Source: Nocardiopsis suaedae (GTDB lineage Bacteria > Actinomycetota > Actinomycetes > Streptosporangiales > Streptosporangiaceae). Taken from it: a DNA stretch of 64,000 nt. Where the stretch lies: positions 1 to 64,000 of the forward strand of contig NZ_JAQFWP010000011.1 of NCBI RefSeq assembly GCF_027706745.1, given 5' to 3'. Below are positions 20,138 through 29,304 of this stretch, one piece after another. The translations under genes were made by a program, and so were the position numbers. Positions within the stretch are counted from its first letter, which is position 1, and each line of letters opens with the position of its first letter. The notes below the pieces were generated by a model, which made no database searches, had not been told where the DNA came from, and worked only from the letters and a program-made list of their open reading frames with translations.

Positions 20138-20159
20138 GCGGTCCGGTAGGTTGACCCGC

Positions 20160-20390
20160 ATGATGGGCGTCTCCATTCTCATTGTCCTCGCGATCGTGCT
20201 GGTCGTCGTGCTGGTCGTGGTCGGAATCGTGGTGGCGGTCGTGGTCGGGGCCCGCAAGTCCCCGGCCGGGCCGCAGCAGCCGTACGGACCCCCGCCGCCT
20301 CCGCAGCAGGGGCCCGGCCAGGGGCCGCCTCCCGGCCCGCCGGGACCCGGTCCGTCAGGCCCCGGGCCGCAGGGGTACCCGCCGCAGTAG
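20160..20390 (+). CDS. small single-TM protein with a Pro/Gly-rich tail
   Basis: 76 residues: one long Val/Ile/Leu helix (residues 4-30) and then a Pro/Gln/Gly tail (PPPPPQQGPGQGPP). ATG ATG occurs at the start, and 22 bp separate it from the chelatase-like gene. Its last 36 bp overlap the end of the convergent copper ATPase gene, so the two transcripts collide. No known family. Confidence 0.55.
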   Translation: MMGVSILIVLAIVLVVVLVVVGIVVAVVVGARKSPAGPQQPYGPPPPPQQGPGQGPPPGPPGPGPSGPGPQGYPPQ

Positions 20391-22394
20391 CTGGGCGTTG
20401 AGCGCCACCACGATGGTGGACAGGCTCATCAGCACCGCGCCCACCGCCGGCGGGAGCACGAAGCCGACAGGGGCGAGCACCCCGGCCGCCAGCGGCACCG
20501 CCACCACGTTGTACCCGGCCGCCCAGACCAGGTTCTGCACCATCTTCCGGTAGCTCGCCTCGGAGAGCGTCCGCACCGACAGCACCCCGCGCGGGTCGTC
20601 GGAGGCCAGTACCACCCCGGCCGACTCGATCGCCACGTCCGTCCCGGCCCCGATGGCCACGCCCACGTCCGCGCGGGCCAGGGCCGGGGCGTCGTTCACC
20701 CCGTCGCCGACCATCGCCACGGTGTGCCCGCGGCCCTGCAGGTCCCGCACCACCGAGTCCTTGTCGTCCGGGCGGACCTCGGCGAAGACCTCGTCCACGC
20801 CCAGCCGGGAGGCGACCGCGTCGGCGACGTTGCGCGCGTCCCCGGTCACCATGGCCACCCGCACCCCGCGGGCGTGCAGGTCCCGCACGGCCTCGGCGGA
20901 CTCCGGCCGCACCTCGTCGGCCAGCGCGAGCGCCCCGGCGATCTCCCCGTCGGTGATCACGTGCAGCACCGTCGAACCGGCGGACCGCCAGTCGCGCGTC
21001 TGCTGGGCCAGCGCCGCGGGCTCGGTCAGGTCGCGGTCGGCGAGCATCCCCGGGCCGCCCACCGACACCTCGGTGCCCTCGACGGTGGCGTGTACGCCGC
21101 GCCCGGTCTCGGAGCGGAAGCCCTCGGCCCGCGGCATCCCGCCGCGCTCCCCGGCGGCCCGCACGATGGCCTTGGCCAGCGGGTGCTCGGAGTCGGCCTC
21201 GGCCGCCCCGGCCAGGGCCAGCACCTCCTCCTCGGTGCGCCCGGGCGCCGCCGCGGTGCCGGCGACCGCCGGGCGGCCCTTGGTCAGCGTGCCGGTCTTG
21301 TCGAACAGCACCGTGTCCACCTGCCGCGTCCGCTCCAGCGCCAGCCGGTCCTTGACGAGGATCCCGGCGCGGGCCGACTTGGCCGTGGAGATGGCGATCA
21401 CCAGCGGGATGGCCAGCCCCAGGGCGTGGGGGCAGGCGATGACCAGCACCGTCACGGTCCGGGTGACCGCGTCGGAGGGGGCGCCCAGCAGCGACCACAC
21501 CACCGCGGTGATGATCCCGGCGCCCAGGGCGAACCAGAACAGCAGGGCCGCGGCGCGGTCGGCCAGCGCCTGGGCGCGCGAACGCGACTCCTGGGCCTCG
21601 GAGACCAGCCGCTGGATCCCGGCCAGGGCGGTGTCGTCGCCGACCGCGTCCACCCGCACCCGGATCGCCGAGTCGGTGGCCACCGTCCCGGCGACGACGG
21701 ACGCGCCGGGGCCGCGGCGCACGGTGCGCGACTCGCCGGTGATCATCGACTCGTCCATGGCGGCGCCGCCCTCGGCGACGGTGCCGTCGGCGGGGACCCG
21801 GCCGCCCGAGCGCACCAGCACGGTGTCCCCGGCCCGCAGGTCGGAGACGGGCGCCTCTTCGACCGCGCCGTCGGGGCCGATCCGCTCGGCGGTGTCGGGC
21901 AGCAGCTCGGCCAGGGCCTCCAGGGCCCCCGAGGCCTGCCCCAGCGCCCGCATCTCCAGCCAGTGGCCGAGCAGCATGATGACCACCAGCAGCACCAGCT
22001 CCCACCAGAAGTCGAGCTGCGGGCCGACGGCGCCCAGGGAGGAGAGCAGGCTGGAGCCGAAGGCGACGGTGATCGCCATGGCGACGAGCGTCATCATCCC
22101 CGGGCGCAGGGAGCGCAGCTCGGAGACGGCGCCGCTGAGGAAGGGCCGGCCGCCGTAGAGGTAGACGGCGGTGCCCAGCAGCGGGGGGACCCAGGCCAGC
22201 GGGGAGGGCACGGTGTAGCCGAGCCATCCGGCGACCATGTGGCTGGTGAAGACGACGGGGACCGACAGGGCCAGGCTCAGCCAGAACCGGTCGCGGAAGA
22301 CCGCGGCGTGGTCCCCGTGCCCGCCGTGCCCTTCGTGGCCGCCTTGGCCCCCGTGTCCTTCGTGGTGGGCGTGCTCCGCGTGGTCGGCCGCCAT
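20355..22394 (-). CDS. copper-translocating P-type ATPase, CopB-like
   Basis: 679 residues. It has no N-terminal CxxC metal domain; instead there is a His/Gly-rich leader (residues 5-29). Membrane metal motif CPH is at 321-323, the phosphorylation site is DKTGTLT (D365), followed by the TGES-type actuator loop (ITGES) and GDGVNDAPAL hinge. CPH plus a His-rich tail marks the P1B-3/CopB group, which exports Cu(II) or Ag(I). The promoter carries a CsoR-like operator (22441-22459), consistent with copper induction. Confidence 0.88.
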   Translation of the reverse strand: MAADHAEHAHHEGHGGQGGHEGHGGHGDHAAVFRDRFWLSLALSVPVVFTSHMVAGWLGYTVPSPLAWVPPLLGTAVYLYGGRPFLSGAVSELRSLRPGMMTLVAMAITVAFGSSLLSSLGAVGPQLDFWWELVLLVVIMLLGHWLEMRALGQASGALEALAELLPDTAERIGPDGAVEEAPVSDLRAGDTVLVRSGGRVPADGTVAEGGAAMDESMITGESRTVRRGPGASVVAGTVATDSAIRVRVDAVGDDTALAGIQRLVSEAQESRSRAQALADRAAALLFWFALGAGIITAVVWSLLGAPSDAVTRTVTVLVIACPHALGLAIPLVIAISTAKSARAGILVKDRLALERTRQVDTVLFDKTGTLTKGRPAVAGTAAAPGRTEEEVLALAGAAEADSEHPLAKAIVRAAGERGGMPRAEGFRSETGRGVHATVEGTEVSVGGPGMLADRDLTEPAALAQQTRDWRSAGSTVLHVITDGEIAGALALADEVRPESAEAVRDLHARGVRVAMVTGDARNVADAVASRLGVDEVFAEVRPDDKDSVVRDLQGRGHTVAMVGDGVNDAPALARADVGVAIGAGTDVAIESAGVVLASDDPRGVLSVRTLSEASYRKMVQNLVWAAGYNVVAVPLAAGVLAPVGFVLPPAVGAVLMSLSTIVVALNAQLLRRVPLRPGA

Positions 22395-22438
22395 GATCCG
22401 CCTCCATGGGGTGTCGTCGTCGGGCTGTCCGTCTTCCT

Positions 22439-22469
22439 TTTATACCCCTAGGGGGTATTGGTATGTCAA
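22439..22469 (-). promoter_or_regulatory. copper ATPase promoter with an internal CsoR-like operator
   Basis: Read on the minus strand, TTGACA (22464-22469) and TATAAA (22439-22444) are 19 bp apart. Most of the spacer is the near-palindrome ATACCCCCTAGGGGTAT (22442-22458), the G/C-tract form known for CsoR copper-sensor operators. A CsoR tetramer bound here would block RNA polymerase until Cu(I) releases it. No csoR gene is in the window. The 19-bp spacer is also the length used by MerR-type activators, a less likely alternative. Confidence 0.7.
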
Positions 22470-22668
22470 GGGTGCGGGGCGGCGGGTCGCCGGGGCTCCG
22501 GGAAAGCGGCGCGCCGCATGGGGGCGGGGGGTATAGAACGCGGAGCGCGGTGGGTAGGAGTCCCGCGACGCCGTCCGGCACGGGGGCGGTTCCACGGTCA
22601 TCGCGGCGTCGGCAAGGGGGCGACATCAAACCCGGACCACGGGGCGTACCGATCCCTAAGGTGGACCC

Positions 22669-23598
22669 ATGAGCTATGGCACAGCGCAGTTGGTCGACGA
22701 CAGGCAGCGACAGCGCTTGGTGCGCAGATTCGGCGGCGGCGCGACGGGGTGGCTGGACGGGCTCCCCGAGCGGGTGGAGGCGCTCGCCCGCGAATGGGGC
22801 CTGACCGTCGACGGCCCCGCCCCCCACGGGCGCACCTCGGTCGTGCTGCACTGCACGCGCTCCGACGGCTCGGCCGCCATCCTGAAGGTCTCGCCCGACC
22901 CGGGCCTGGGCACCTCCGAGGCGCGGGTGCTGCGCCTGTGGGAGGGCACCGGCCGGGTCCCCCGCGTATGGGGCGTGGACCGGGCCCGCGGCGCCCTGCT
23001 GCTGGAGGCCATCGGCGAGGGCCGCACCGTCGCCATGGGCAGGACGGTCCCGCCCATGCGCGAGATCGGCGCCCTCATCGCCGACCTGCACGCGGTGCCC
23101 GTCTCACAGCAGGAGCGGATGGAGCTGAACCCGCTCGTCAACCGCATGCAGTTCCTGTTCGACCAGTGGGAGCGGGTGCGCGCCGACGGGCCCGCCGCCG
23201 ACCTGGTCCCCGCCTCGCTGCTGCACCACGGCCACGCCTGGGCCCGCGCCCTGGCGCACGGCGCGAGCGAGGAGGACCGCGTCCCCCTCCACGGGGACCT
23301 GCACCCCGGCAACGTCCTGGACGGTGGGCCCGAGCGCGGCCTGGTCGCCGTCGACCCGCGGGCCTGCCTGGGCGACCCCGCCGCCGACGGGATCGACTGG
23401 GTGCTGTGGCGCACCCGGGGGTGCGACGAGGCCCGCACCCGGGCCGCGGAGCTGGCCGAGGCCATGGGCGTTCCCACCGAGCGGCTGATGGACTGGTCCC
23501 GCGCGGTCGCGCCCGTCTACGCCGTGGCCCTCGCCGACCGCGGGCGCGCCGAAGGCGACCAGTTCGCCTTCCTCATGGAGCTGGCCGACGGCCGCTGA
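22669..23598 (+). CDS. aminoglycoside phosphotransferase-like kinase (APH(6)/hydroxyurea-kinase type)
   Basis: 309 residues with the eukaryotic-like kinase fold. The Lys strand is SAAILKVSP, the catalytic loop HGDLHPGNVL (H208, D210) and the metal motif VDPRACLGDPAAD. The closing pattern GDPAADGIDWVLW is typical of the streptomycin 6-phosphotransferase/hydroxyurea phosphotransferase family. It may give low-level resistance or phosphorylate a metabolite. Start ATG at 22669; the preceding gap holds the divergent copper promoter. Confidence 0.8.
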   Translation: MSYGTAQLVDDRQRQRLVRRFGGGATGWLDGLPERVEALAREWGLTVDGPAPHGRTSVVLHCTRSDGSAAILKVSPDPGLGTSEARVLRLWEGTGRVPRVWGVDRARGALLLEAIGEGRTVAMGRTVPPMREIGALIADLHAVPVSQQERMELNPLVNRMQFLFDQWERVRADGPAADLVPASLLHHGHAWARALAHGASEEDRVPLHGDLHPGNVLDGGPERGLVAVDPRACLGDPAADGIDWVLWRTRGCDEARTRAAELAEAMGVPTERLMDWSRAVAPVYAVALADRGRAEGDQFAFLMELADGR

Positions 23599-23682
23599 CG
23601 CGCGGAGCCCGGGAGGCGGCGGGCGGCGGCGGGTGGCCACAAGCGGACCGCCCATTTACTTTTCCGGTGCGCGTGGGTTTTC

Positions 23683-23704
23683 GTTCAAGCCGAGTGAAGC
23701 CCGG
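23683..23704 (+). promoter_or_regulatory. possible PHO box upstream of the secreted GDPD
   Basis: Two adjacent 11-nt units, GTTCAAGCCGA and GTGAAGCCCGG, resemble the direct-repeat units bound by PhoP in Streptomyces (GTTCACC-type). They lie 64 bp before the ATG of a glycerophosphodiester phosphodiesterase, a class known to be phosphate-regulated there. The match is imperfect. Confidence 0.35.
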
Positions 23705-23767
23705 CGACGCACGGGTGCGGAAACGTCCCATGGCGCCCGTGCACCACCCGCGGACATAAGGAGACCC

Positions 23768-24877
23768 ATGCCGCGCACCCCCAGATGGATCGCCCTGGCC
23801 GCCACCGCCGCCACCGCCGGAGCGCTCCTCGCCTCCGTGCAGGCCCCCGCGGCCGCCGCCCCGGCCGAGCGGCCGGTCCCGGCGCCCACCGAGGAGTCCC
23901 TGGTCGAGGAGCCCTGGGTGATCGCCCACCGCGGTGCCTCCGCCTACCGCCCCGAGCACACGCTGTCCTCCTACCGGCTGGCCTACAGGATGGGCGCCGA
24001 CGTCGTCGAGCCCGACCTGGTGCCCACCAAGGACGGCCACCTGGTGGCCCGGCACGAGAACGAGCTGAGCGGCACCACCGACGTCGCCGACCGGCCCGAG
24101 TTCGCCGACCGCCGCACCACCAAGACCATCGACGGGCGCAGCGTCACCGGCTGGTTCTCCGAGGACTTCACGCTCAAGGAGATCAAGACCCTGCGGGCCG
24201 TCGAGCGCGTGCCCGACATCCGCCCGGACAACACCCGCTTCGACGGCGCCTTCACAATCCCCACCTGGGAAGAGGTCGTCGCGCAGTGGGAGCGCAAGAC
24301 CAGGAACCCCTGGCACCGGGACGTCAAGCTCATCCCCGAGCTGAAGCACGGCGGCTACTTCGACTCCATCGGCCTGGACACCGAGGAAGCCCTCGCCGCG
24401 TCCCTGGAGGAGCACGGCCTGGACGGCGAGGACGCCCCCGTCATCGTCCAGTCCTTCGAACCGGAGAGCGCGCGCGAGGTGGACGAGCGGGTCGACACCC
24501 CCGTCGTGCAACTCATCGGCTCCGGCCAGCAGGAGCTGACCACCCCAGAGGCGCTGGACGGCATCGCCGAGTACGCCGACGCCATCGGCCCCGATATGCG
24601 CTGGGTGCTGCCCATCGGCGAGGACGGCCGCGCCGGGGAGCCCACCGGTCTGGTCGCCGACGCCCACGAGCGGGACCTGCTCGTCACCCCCTACACCCTG
24701 CGCAGCGAGAACGGGTTCCTGCCCGAGGGGTACCGCACGGGCGACGACCCCACCGCCTACGGCGACTACCGGGGCTACTACACCGCGGTCCTGCGCACCG
24801 GCGTGGACGGGGTCTTCACCGACAACCCCGACCACCTGCGCCGGGTCCGCGACGCCTGCCTCCGCGCGTGGGCCTGA
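23768..24877 (+). CDS. secreted glycerophosphodiester phosphodiesterase
   Basis: 369 residues with a signal peptide (MPRTPRWIAL... Ala-rich to about residue 31). The GDPD active site is complete: HRGAS (H54), E81-x-D83 and the second His (H96, ARHENEL). The enzyme hydrolyses glycerophosphodiesters from phospholipids or teichoic acids outside the cell, giving glycerol-3-phosphate and an alcohol. The glpD gene elsewhere in this window could oxidise that product, but the two are not linked. AAGGAG precedes the ATG. A possible PHO box lies upstream. Confidence 0.88.
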   Translation: MPRTPRWIALAATAATAGALLASVQAPAAAAPAERPVPAPTEESLVEEPWVIAHRGASAYRPEHTLSSYRLAYRMGADVVEPDLVPTKDGHLVARHENELSGTTDVADRPEFADRRTTKTIDGRSVTGWFSEDFTLKEIKTLRAVERVPDIRPDNTRFDGAFTIPTWEEVVAQWERKTRNPWHRDVKLIPELKHGGYFDSIGLDTEEALAASLEEHGLDGEDAPVIVQSFEPESAREVDERVDTPVVQLIGSGQQELTTPEALDGIAEYADAIGPDMRWVLPIGEDGRAGEPTGLVADAHERDLLVTPYTLRSENGFLPEGYRTGDDPTAYGDYRGYYTAVLRTGVDGVFTDNPDHLRRVRDACLRAWA

Positions 24878-24895
24878 GCCCGCTCGGCCGCTCTT

Positions 24896-25573
24896 TCAGC
24901 CGCTCTTCTCGAAGCGGTAGCCCATCCCCGCCTCCGTGATCAGGTGGCGGGGGTGGGCGGGGTCCGGCTCCAGCTTGCGCCGCAGCTGCGCCATGTACAC
25001 GCGCAGGTAGTTGGTCTCGCTCTGGTACGCCGGGCCCCACACGTCGTGCAGGAGCCGGCGCTGGCTCACCAGCCGCCCGGCGTTGCGCGCCAGGATCTCC
25101 AGGATGTGCCACTCGGTGGGGGTGAGCCGCACCTCCCGGCCGTCCCGCTCCACCCGCTTGGCGCCCAGGTCCACGGTGAAGGAGTCGGTGGCCACCACCG
25201 GCGCCTCCTCCACGTGCACCGAGCGGCGCTGGGCCGCGCGGATCCGCGCCAGCAGCTCGTCCATCCCGAACGGCTTGGTCACGTAGTCGTCGGCGCCCTG
25301 GTCCAGGGAGCGCACCTTCTCGCTGGCCGAGTGGCGCGCCGAGAGCACGATGATCGGCACCTGCGTCCACCCGCGCAGCCCCTCGATCACGTCGCCGCCC
25401 TCCATGTCGGGCAGGCCCAGGTCGAGCAGGACCAGGTCCGGGGGGCTCTTCGCGGCCGCCTGCAGGGCCGAGGCCCCGTCGAAGGCGGTGGCCACGTCGT
25501 AGCCCCGGGCGCGCAGGTTGATCCGCATGGCCCGGATGATCTGGGCGTCGTCGTCGACGACGAGAATCCGCAT
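24896..25573 (-). CDS. kdpE: KdpE-like response regulator
   Basis: 225 residues. A receiver domain (VDDD, phospho-acceptor D51 in LLDLGLPD, and the switch Lys in YVTKPF) is followed by an OmpR-type winged helix (LTPTEWHILEILARN...ETNYLRVYMAQLRRKLE). Both parts match KdpE closely. It overlaps kdpD by an ATGA junction, so the two are translationally coupled. KdpE normally activates the potassium pump operon kdpFABC, which is absent from both sides here. Confidence 0.88.
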   Translation of the reverse strand: MRILVVDDDAQIIRAMRINLRARGYDVATAFDGASALQAAAKSPPDLVLLDLGLPDMEGGDVIEGLRGWTQVPIIVLSARHSASEKVRSLDQGADDYVTKPFGMDELLARIRAAQRRSVHVEEAPVVATDSFTVDLGAKRVERDGREVRLTPTEWHILEILARNAGRLVSQRRLLHDVWGPAYQSETNYLRVYMAQLRRKLEPDPAHPRHLITEAGMGYRFEKSG

Positions 25574-28221
25574 CAGGCGTCCTCGGTTTCCGGTTTGGGC
25601 CCCGCGCCCCCGGGGGCGGCGGAGCGCAGGGTGAAGACCATCGTCAGCCCCCCGCCAGGGGTGTCCTCGGCGGCCAGGCCGCCGTCCATGGCCTCGGCGA
25701 ACCCGCGGGCCACGGCCAGCCCCAGGCCGATGCCGGTGCCGCGGGGCGCGTCCCCGAGGCGTTGGAAGGCCTCGAAGATGCGCTCCTTGTACTCGTCGGC
25801 GACCCCGGCGCCGTGGTCGACGATGCGCAGCTCCACGGTGCCCCCGTGGGCGCTGGCGGCCACCCGCACCGGCGGCCCGCCGACGGGGGAGTGGCGCACC
25901 GCGTTCTGCAGCACGTTGGCCACCGCCCGCTCCAGCAGGCCGGTGTCCACCCGCACCCGCGGCAGCGCGTCGGGAACGTCCACCTCCACCGCGGCCGGGG
26001 GCACCCCGATGAGCGCGGCGGGGACCACCTCCTCCAGCCCCACCTCGCGGATCTTGGGCGTGACCGTCTCGGTCTGCAGGCGGCTCATGTCCAGCAGGTT
26101 GCCCACCAGCCCGTTGAGGCGGTCGGTGGACTCCTCGATGTTCTCCAGCAGCTCGCCGCGGTCCTGGTCGTCGAGGTGGATCTCGGGCGAGCGCAGACTG
26201 GACACGCTGGCCTTGATCGAGGTGAGCGGGGTGCGCAGGTCGTGCGAGACCGCCGCCAGCAGCGCCGTGCGGATCTTGTTGCCCGCCGCCTGGCGCCGCG
26301 CCAGGGCGGCGTCGCGGGCCAGCCGCTGGCGCTCCAGGGCGATGCCGATGTGGCTGGCGAAGGCGCTGAGGATCTGCCGGTCGGCGGCGGGCAGCACCCG
26401 CCCGCGCAGCGCCAGGGCGAGCGAGTCGCTGACCGAGACCAGGGCGTCGGCCTCGTCGGGTGTGGCGCAGGGCGCCTCGCCGTGGCTCTCCACCAGCGAC
26501 CAGGTGCCGTCGTCGCGCTGTTCCAGCAGCGCCACCGAGCGCTGCGCGAACGTCTCGCGGATGCGGACCAGCAGGGCGCGCAGCGGGTTCTCCGAGGCCA
26601 GTACGCTCCCCGCCAGCAGGGAGATGGTGGAGGCCTCCGAACGCGCGCGGGCGGCGGCCAGGGAGTGGCGTTTGGACAGGTCCACCACGAACGCCACCAG
26701 CACGCCGACGAACACGAACACCGCCAGCGCGAGCGCGTTGTCGGGATCGGCGACGGTGCCCCGGTACAGGGGCGGTGTGAACAGTACGTTCAGCAGGAGG
26801 CTGCCCCAGACCGCGGACACGATCGACGGCCACATGCCGCCCACCATCGCCACCCCCACCGTCCCCACCAGGAACAGGAGCAGGTCGGTGGTGAGCCCCA
26901 GGCCGTCGAACGGGGGCAGGTGCAGCACCCCCGCCAGCAGCGGCGGGAGCAGCACCCCCATCACCCAGCCCCAGGCGGCGCGGGCCCGGCTGATCGACCC
27001 GCGCAGCGGCGGCAGCAGCCCCCGGCCGCTGCCCACCTCCTCGTGCGTGACGATGTGCACGTCGATGTCGCCGGACTCGCGGGCCACCGTGGCGCCCACG
27101 CCCGGTCCGAACGCGTGCTGCCAGGCGCGGCGGCGCGAGGAGCCCAGCACGATCTGGGTGGCGTTCACCCCGCGGGCGAACTCCAGCAGCGCCGTGGGCA
27201 CGTCGTCGCCGATCACCTGGTGGTAGGTGCCGCCCAGCTCGGCCAGCAGCCGCTTCTGCCGCACCAGCGCGTCGGTGGCCACCCGGGCCAGCCCGTCCCC
27301 GGCGGCCACGTGCACCGCCATCAGGTGGCTGGGCTGGGGCTGGCCGCCGCGCAGGCGCGCCGAGATGCGCGCCGCCCGCCGGATCAGCGTCTCGCCCTCG
27401 GGGCCGCCGGTCAGGGCGACCACGATCCGCTCGCGGGCCTCCCAGGTGTGCCGGATCTTGTGCTCGCCGCGGTACCGGGCCAGCCCCTCGTCGACCCGGT
27501 CGGCCACCCACAGCAGCGCCAGCTCGCGCAGGGCGGTCAGGTTGCCCTCGCGGAAGTAGTTGGACAGCGCGGCGTCGACCTTCTCGGCCGGGTAGATGTT
27601 CCCGTGCGACATGCGGCGCCGCAGCGCGTACGGGGACATGTCGCACAGCTCGATCTGGTCGGCGCGGCGCACGATCTCGTCCGGGATCGTCTCGCGCTGC
27701 CGGGTGCCGGTGATCTGCTTGATGACGTCGTTCAGCGACTCCAGGTGCTGGATGTTCACCGTGGAGATCACGTCGACCCCGGCGTTGAGCAGCTCCTCCA
27801 CGTCCTGCCAGCGCTTGGCGTTGCGGCTGCCGGGGACGTTGGTGTGCGCCAGCTCGTCGACCAGCGCCACCTTCGGGGCGCGGCGCAGCGCGGCGTCCAC
27901 GTCGAACTCCTCGAACACCGCCCCGCGGTGCTCGATGCGGCGGCGCGGCAGCGCCTCCAGGCCCTCGGCGCGCTCGGCCGTGCGGCCGCGGCCGTGGGCC
28001 TCGACGAAGCCGATGACCACGTCCGTGCCGCGGGCGGCGCGGCGCCGGGTCTCGCTCAGTGCGGCATAGGTCTTGCCGACCCCGGGCGCCGCCCCGAGGT
28101 AGATCCGCAGCCGTCCTCGTGTCACACCAACCATTGTGGGTGATTTCGCCTGGTCTTCCACTGCAGACCGGTCCGGCGGGGGCCGCGCGCCTCCGGGGAC
28201 CGGAACCGGCCGATTCGCCAT
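25573..28221 (-). CDS. kdpD: KdpD-like sensor histidine kinase
   Basis: 882 residues. The N-terminal KdpD domain has Walker A GAAPGVGKT (43-51) and VDELAHTNVPG. A Usp-like domain follows (about 245-370), then four close TM helices (about 400-510), a GAF-like region, the His box SHDLRTPL (H660) and the HATPase (NVLQNAVRHS, GTGIGLGLA). It senses K+ limitation and turgor at the membrane and phosphorylates KdpE. The annotated start is the first ATG; a later start near residue 30 (MVGVTRGRL) would also fit. kdpFABC is not adjacent. Confidence 0.9.
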   Translation of the reverse strand: MANRPVPVPGGARPPPDRSAVEDQAKSPTMVGVTRGRLRIYLGAAPGVGKTYAALSETRRRAARGTDVVIGFVEAHGRGRTAERAEGLEALPRRRIEHRGAVFEEFDVDAALRRAPKVALVDELAHTNVPGSRNAKRWQDVEELLNAGVDVISTVNIQHLESLNDVIKQITGTRQRETIPDEIVRRADQIELCDMSPYALRRRMSHGNIYPAEKVDAALSNYFREGNLTALRELALLWVADRVDEGLARYRGEHKIRHTWEARERIVVALTGGPEGETLIRRAARISARLRGGQPQPSHLMAVHVAAGDGLARVATDALVRQKRLLAELGGTYHQVIGDDVPTALLEFARGVNATQIVLGSSRRRAWQHAFGPGVGATVARESGDIDVHIVTHEEVGSGRGLLPPLRGSISRARAAWGWVMGVLLPPLLAGVLHLPPFDGLGLTTDLLLFLVGTVGVAMVGGMWPSIVSAVWGSLLLNVLFTPPLYRGTVADPDNALALAVFVFVGVLVAFVVDLSKRHSLAAARARSEASTISLLAGSVLASENPLRALLVRIRETFAQRSVALLEQRDDGTWSLVESHGEAPCATPDEADALVSVSDSLALALRGRVLPAADRQILSAFASHIGIALERQRLARDAALARRQAAGNKIRTALLAAVSHDLRTPLTSIKASVSSLRSPEIHLDDQDRGELLENIEESTDRLNGLVGNLLDMSRLQTETVTPKIREVGLEEVVPAALIGVPPAAVEVDVPDALPRVRVDTGLLERAVANVLQNAVRHSPVGGPPVRVAASAHGGTVELRIVDHGAGVADEYKERIFEAFQRLGDAPRGTGIGLGLAVARGFAEAMDGGLAAEDTPGGGLTMVFTLRSAAPGGAGPKPETEDA

Positions 28222-28392
28222 TGAAGTGGGTATCCGGGGATGAATCGCCGCATCTTAACGGGGCCCTGACGCCCGTCCGGGGGACCTTGACGGGCCGTTG
28301 ACGCCGCCCGGGGCGGGGCCCACCGGTTGTACGGTGATTCGCGTCCCGAAGTTCCGGGCGTTTCCCCCGTGTCCCCCCGAGGAGTCCCCACG

Positions 28393-29304
28393 ATGTCCGT
28401 CAATCCCCCCAACCCGCCGTACGGTCCCCAGGGGCCGGGGGGCGGCCCACAGTTCCCCGGGGCGCCCGGAGGCCCGGCCTTCCCCGGTGCGCCGGGCGGC
28501 CCCACGCCCCCTCCGCCCGGAGGGATGCCGCCGGGCGGTACGCCTCCCGGAGGCCCGCCCCAGGGCGGGATGCCGCCCGGAGGGATGCCCCCGGGGGGAA
28601 TGCCCCCGGGGGGAATGCCCCCGGGGGGACCGGCGCAGGGCGGCCGGCCCAACCGGGGCATGCTGTTCGCCCTCGTGGGCGGCGGTGCCGCTCTGGTCCT
28701 GGTCGTCGCCGTCGTCGCGGTGGTCCTCGCCACCCGGACCGGCCCCGCCTACGCGGCCCTGCCCGGCTGCGACGACATCCTGCCGGAGGACGCCCTGGCC
28801 GGGATCGGCGACCTCGAAGGGGCCGATATGGAGGAGTCGGCCGGGGGCGCCGGCGAAGACGAGGACATCGTCGAAGGCGTGATCTGCACGGACGTCGACG
28901 GCGGCGGTGAGGACCTGCCGCGGTTCAACGTGAGCATCGCCCTCTACGACCCCGACACCCGCGAGCGCGACTACCGGCAACTGGAGCGCGAGTTCGAACG
29001 GGCGACCGAGGACTACGACGACATCCTGGCCGGCGACATGGAACCCGACGACGAGGAGTACCTCTCCGAGCCGCTGGAGGAGCTTTCCGTGTCGGTCGGA
29101 GACGACCGGCGCGGGTACCTGATGTCGGACGACTTCATGACCGAGGAGGTGGAGTACGGCGTCGTCTACTTCCGGATGTCCAACATGTTCGCGATCGTCA
29201 GCTACTACGGCGAGGACGAGCCGGTCGAGGAGAAGGGCGACCTCGCCGTCGACTTGGCCCAGGAGGTCGCCTCCGGGCTGAAGGGCGAGGCCGAGCGCGC
29301 CTGA
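28393..29304 (+). CDS. single-TM protein with Pro/Gly/Met-rich cytoplasmic arm and acidic outer domain
   Basis: 303 residues from the ATG at 28393. Residues 1-88 are low complexity (PGGMPPG repeats); one TM helix lies at about 92-114; the C-terminal 190 residues are strongly acidic and contain two Cys (PGCDDIL and VICTDVD) that could pair. The plan resembles actinobacterial DUF-type membrane lipoprotein-like proteins with an N-terminal proline arm, but no family is recognised. It diverges from kdpD. Its last 100 bp overlap the convergent phosphatase gene. Confidence 0.7.
   Translation: MSVNPPNPPYGPQGPGGGPQFPGAPGGPAFPGAPGGPTPPPPGGMPPGGTPPGGPPQGGMPPGGMPPGGMPPGGMPPGGPAQGGRPNRGMLFALVGGGAALVLVVAVVAVVLATRTGPAYAALPGCDDILPEDALAGIGDLEGADMEESAGGAGEDEDIVEGVICTDVDGGGEDLPRFNVSIALYDPDTRERDYRQLEREFERATEDYDDILAGDMEPDDEEYLSEPLEELSVSVGDDRRGYLMSDDFMTEEVEYGVVYFRMSNMFAIVSYYGEDEPVEEKGDLAVDLAQEVASGLKGEAERA
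28585..28629 (+). repeat. 15-bp in-frame tandem repeat, three identical copies
   Basis: ATGCCCCCGGGGGGA is repeated exactly three times within the Pro/Gly-rich arm, encoding MPPGG units. A fourth, diverged copy precedes it. Exact copies imply recent slippage and a length-variable arm. Confidence 0.85.

Noticed and set aside
20179-23091. 970-residue minus-strand frame across the copper ATPase and kinase genes
   Set aside because: Arg/Gly/Pro-rich shadow spanning two real genes and their promoters, without domain motifs.
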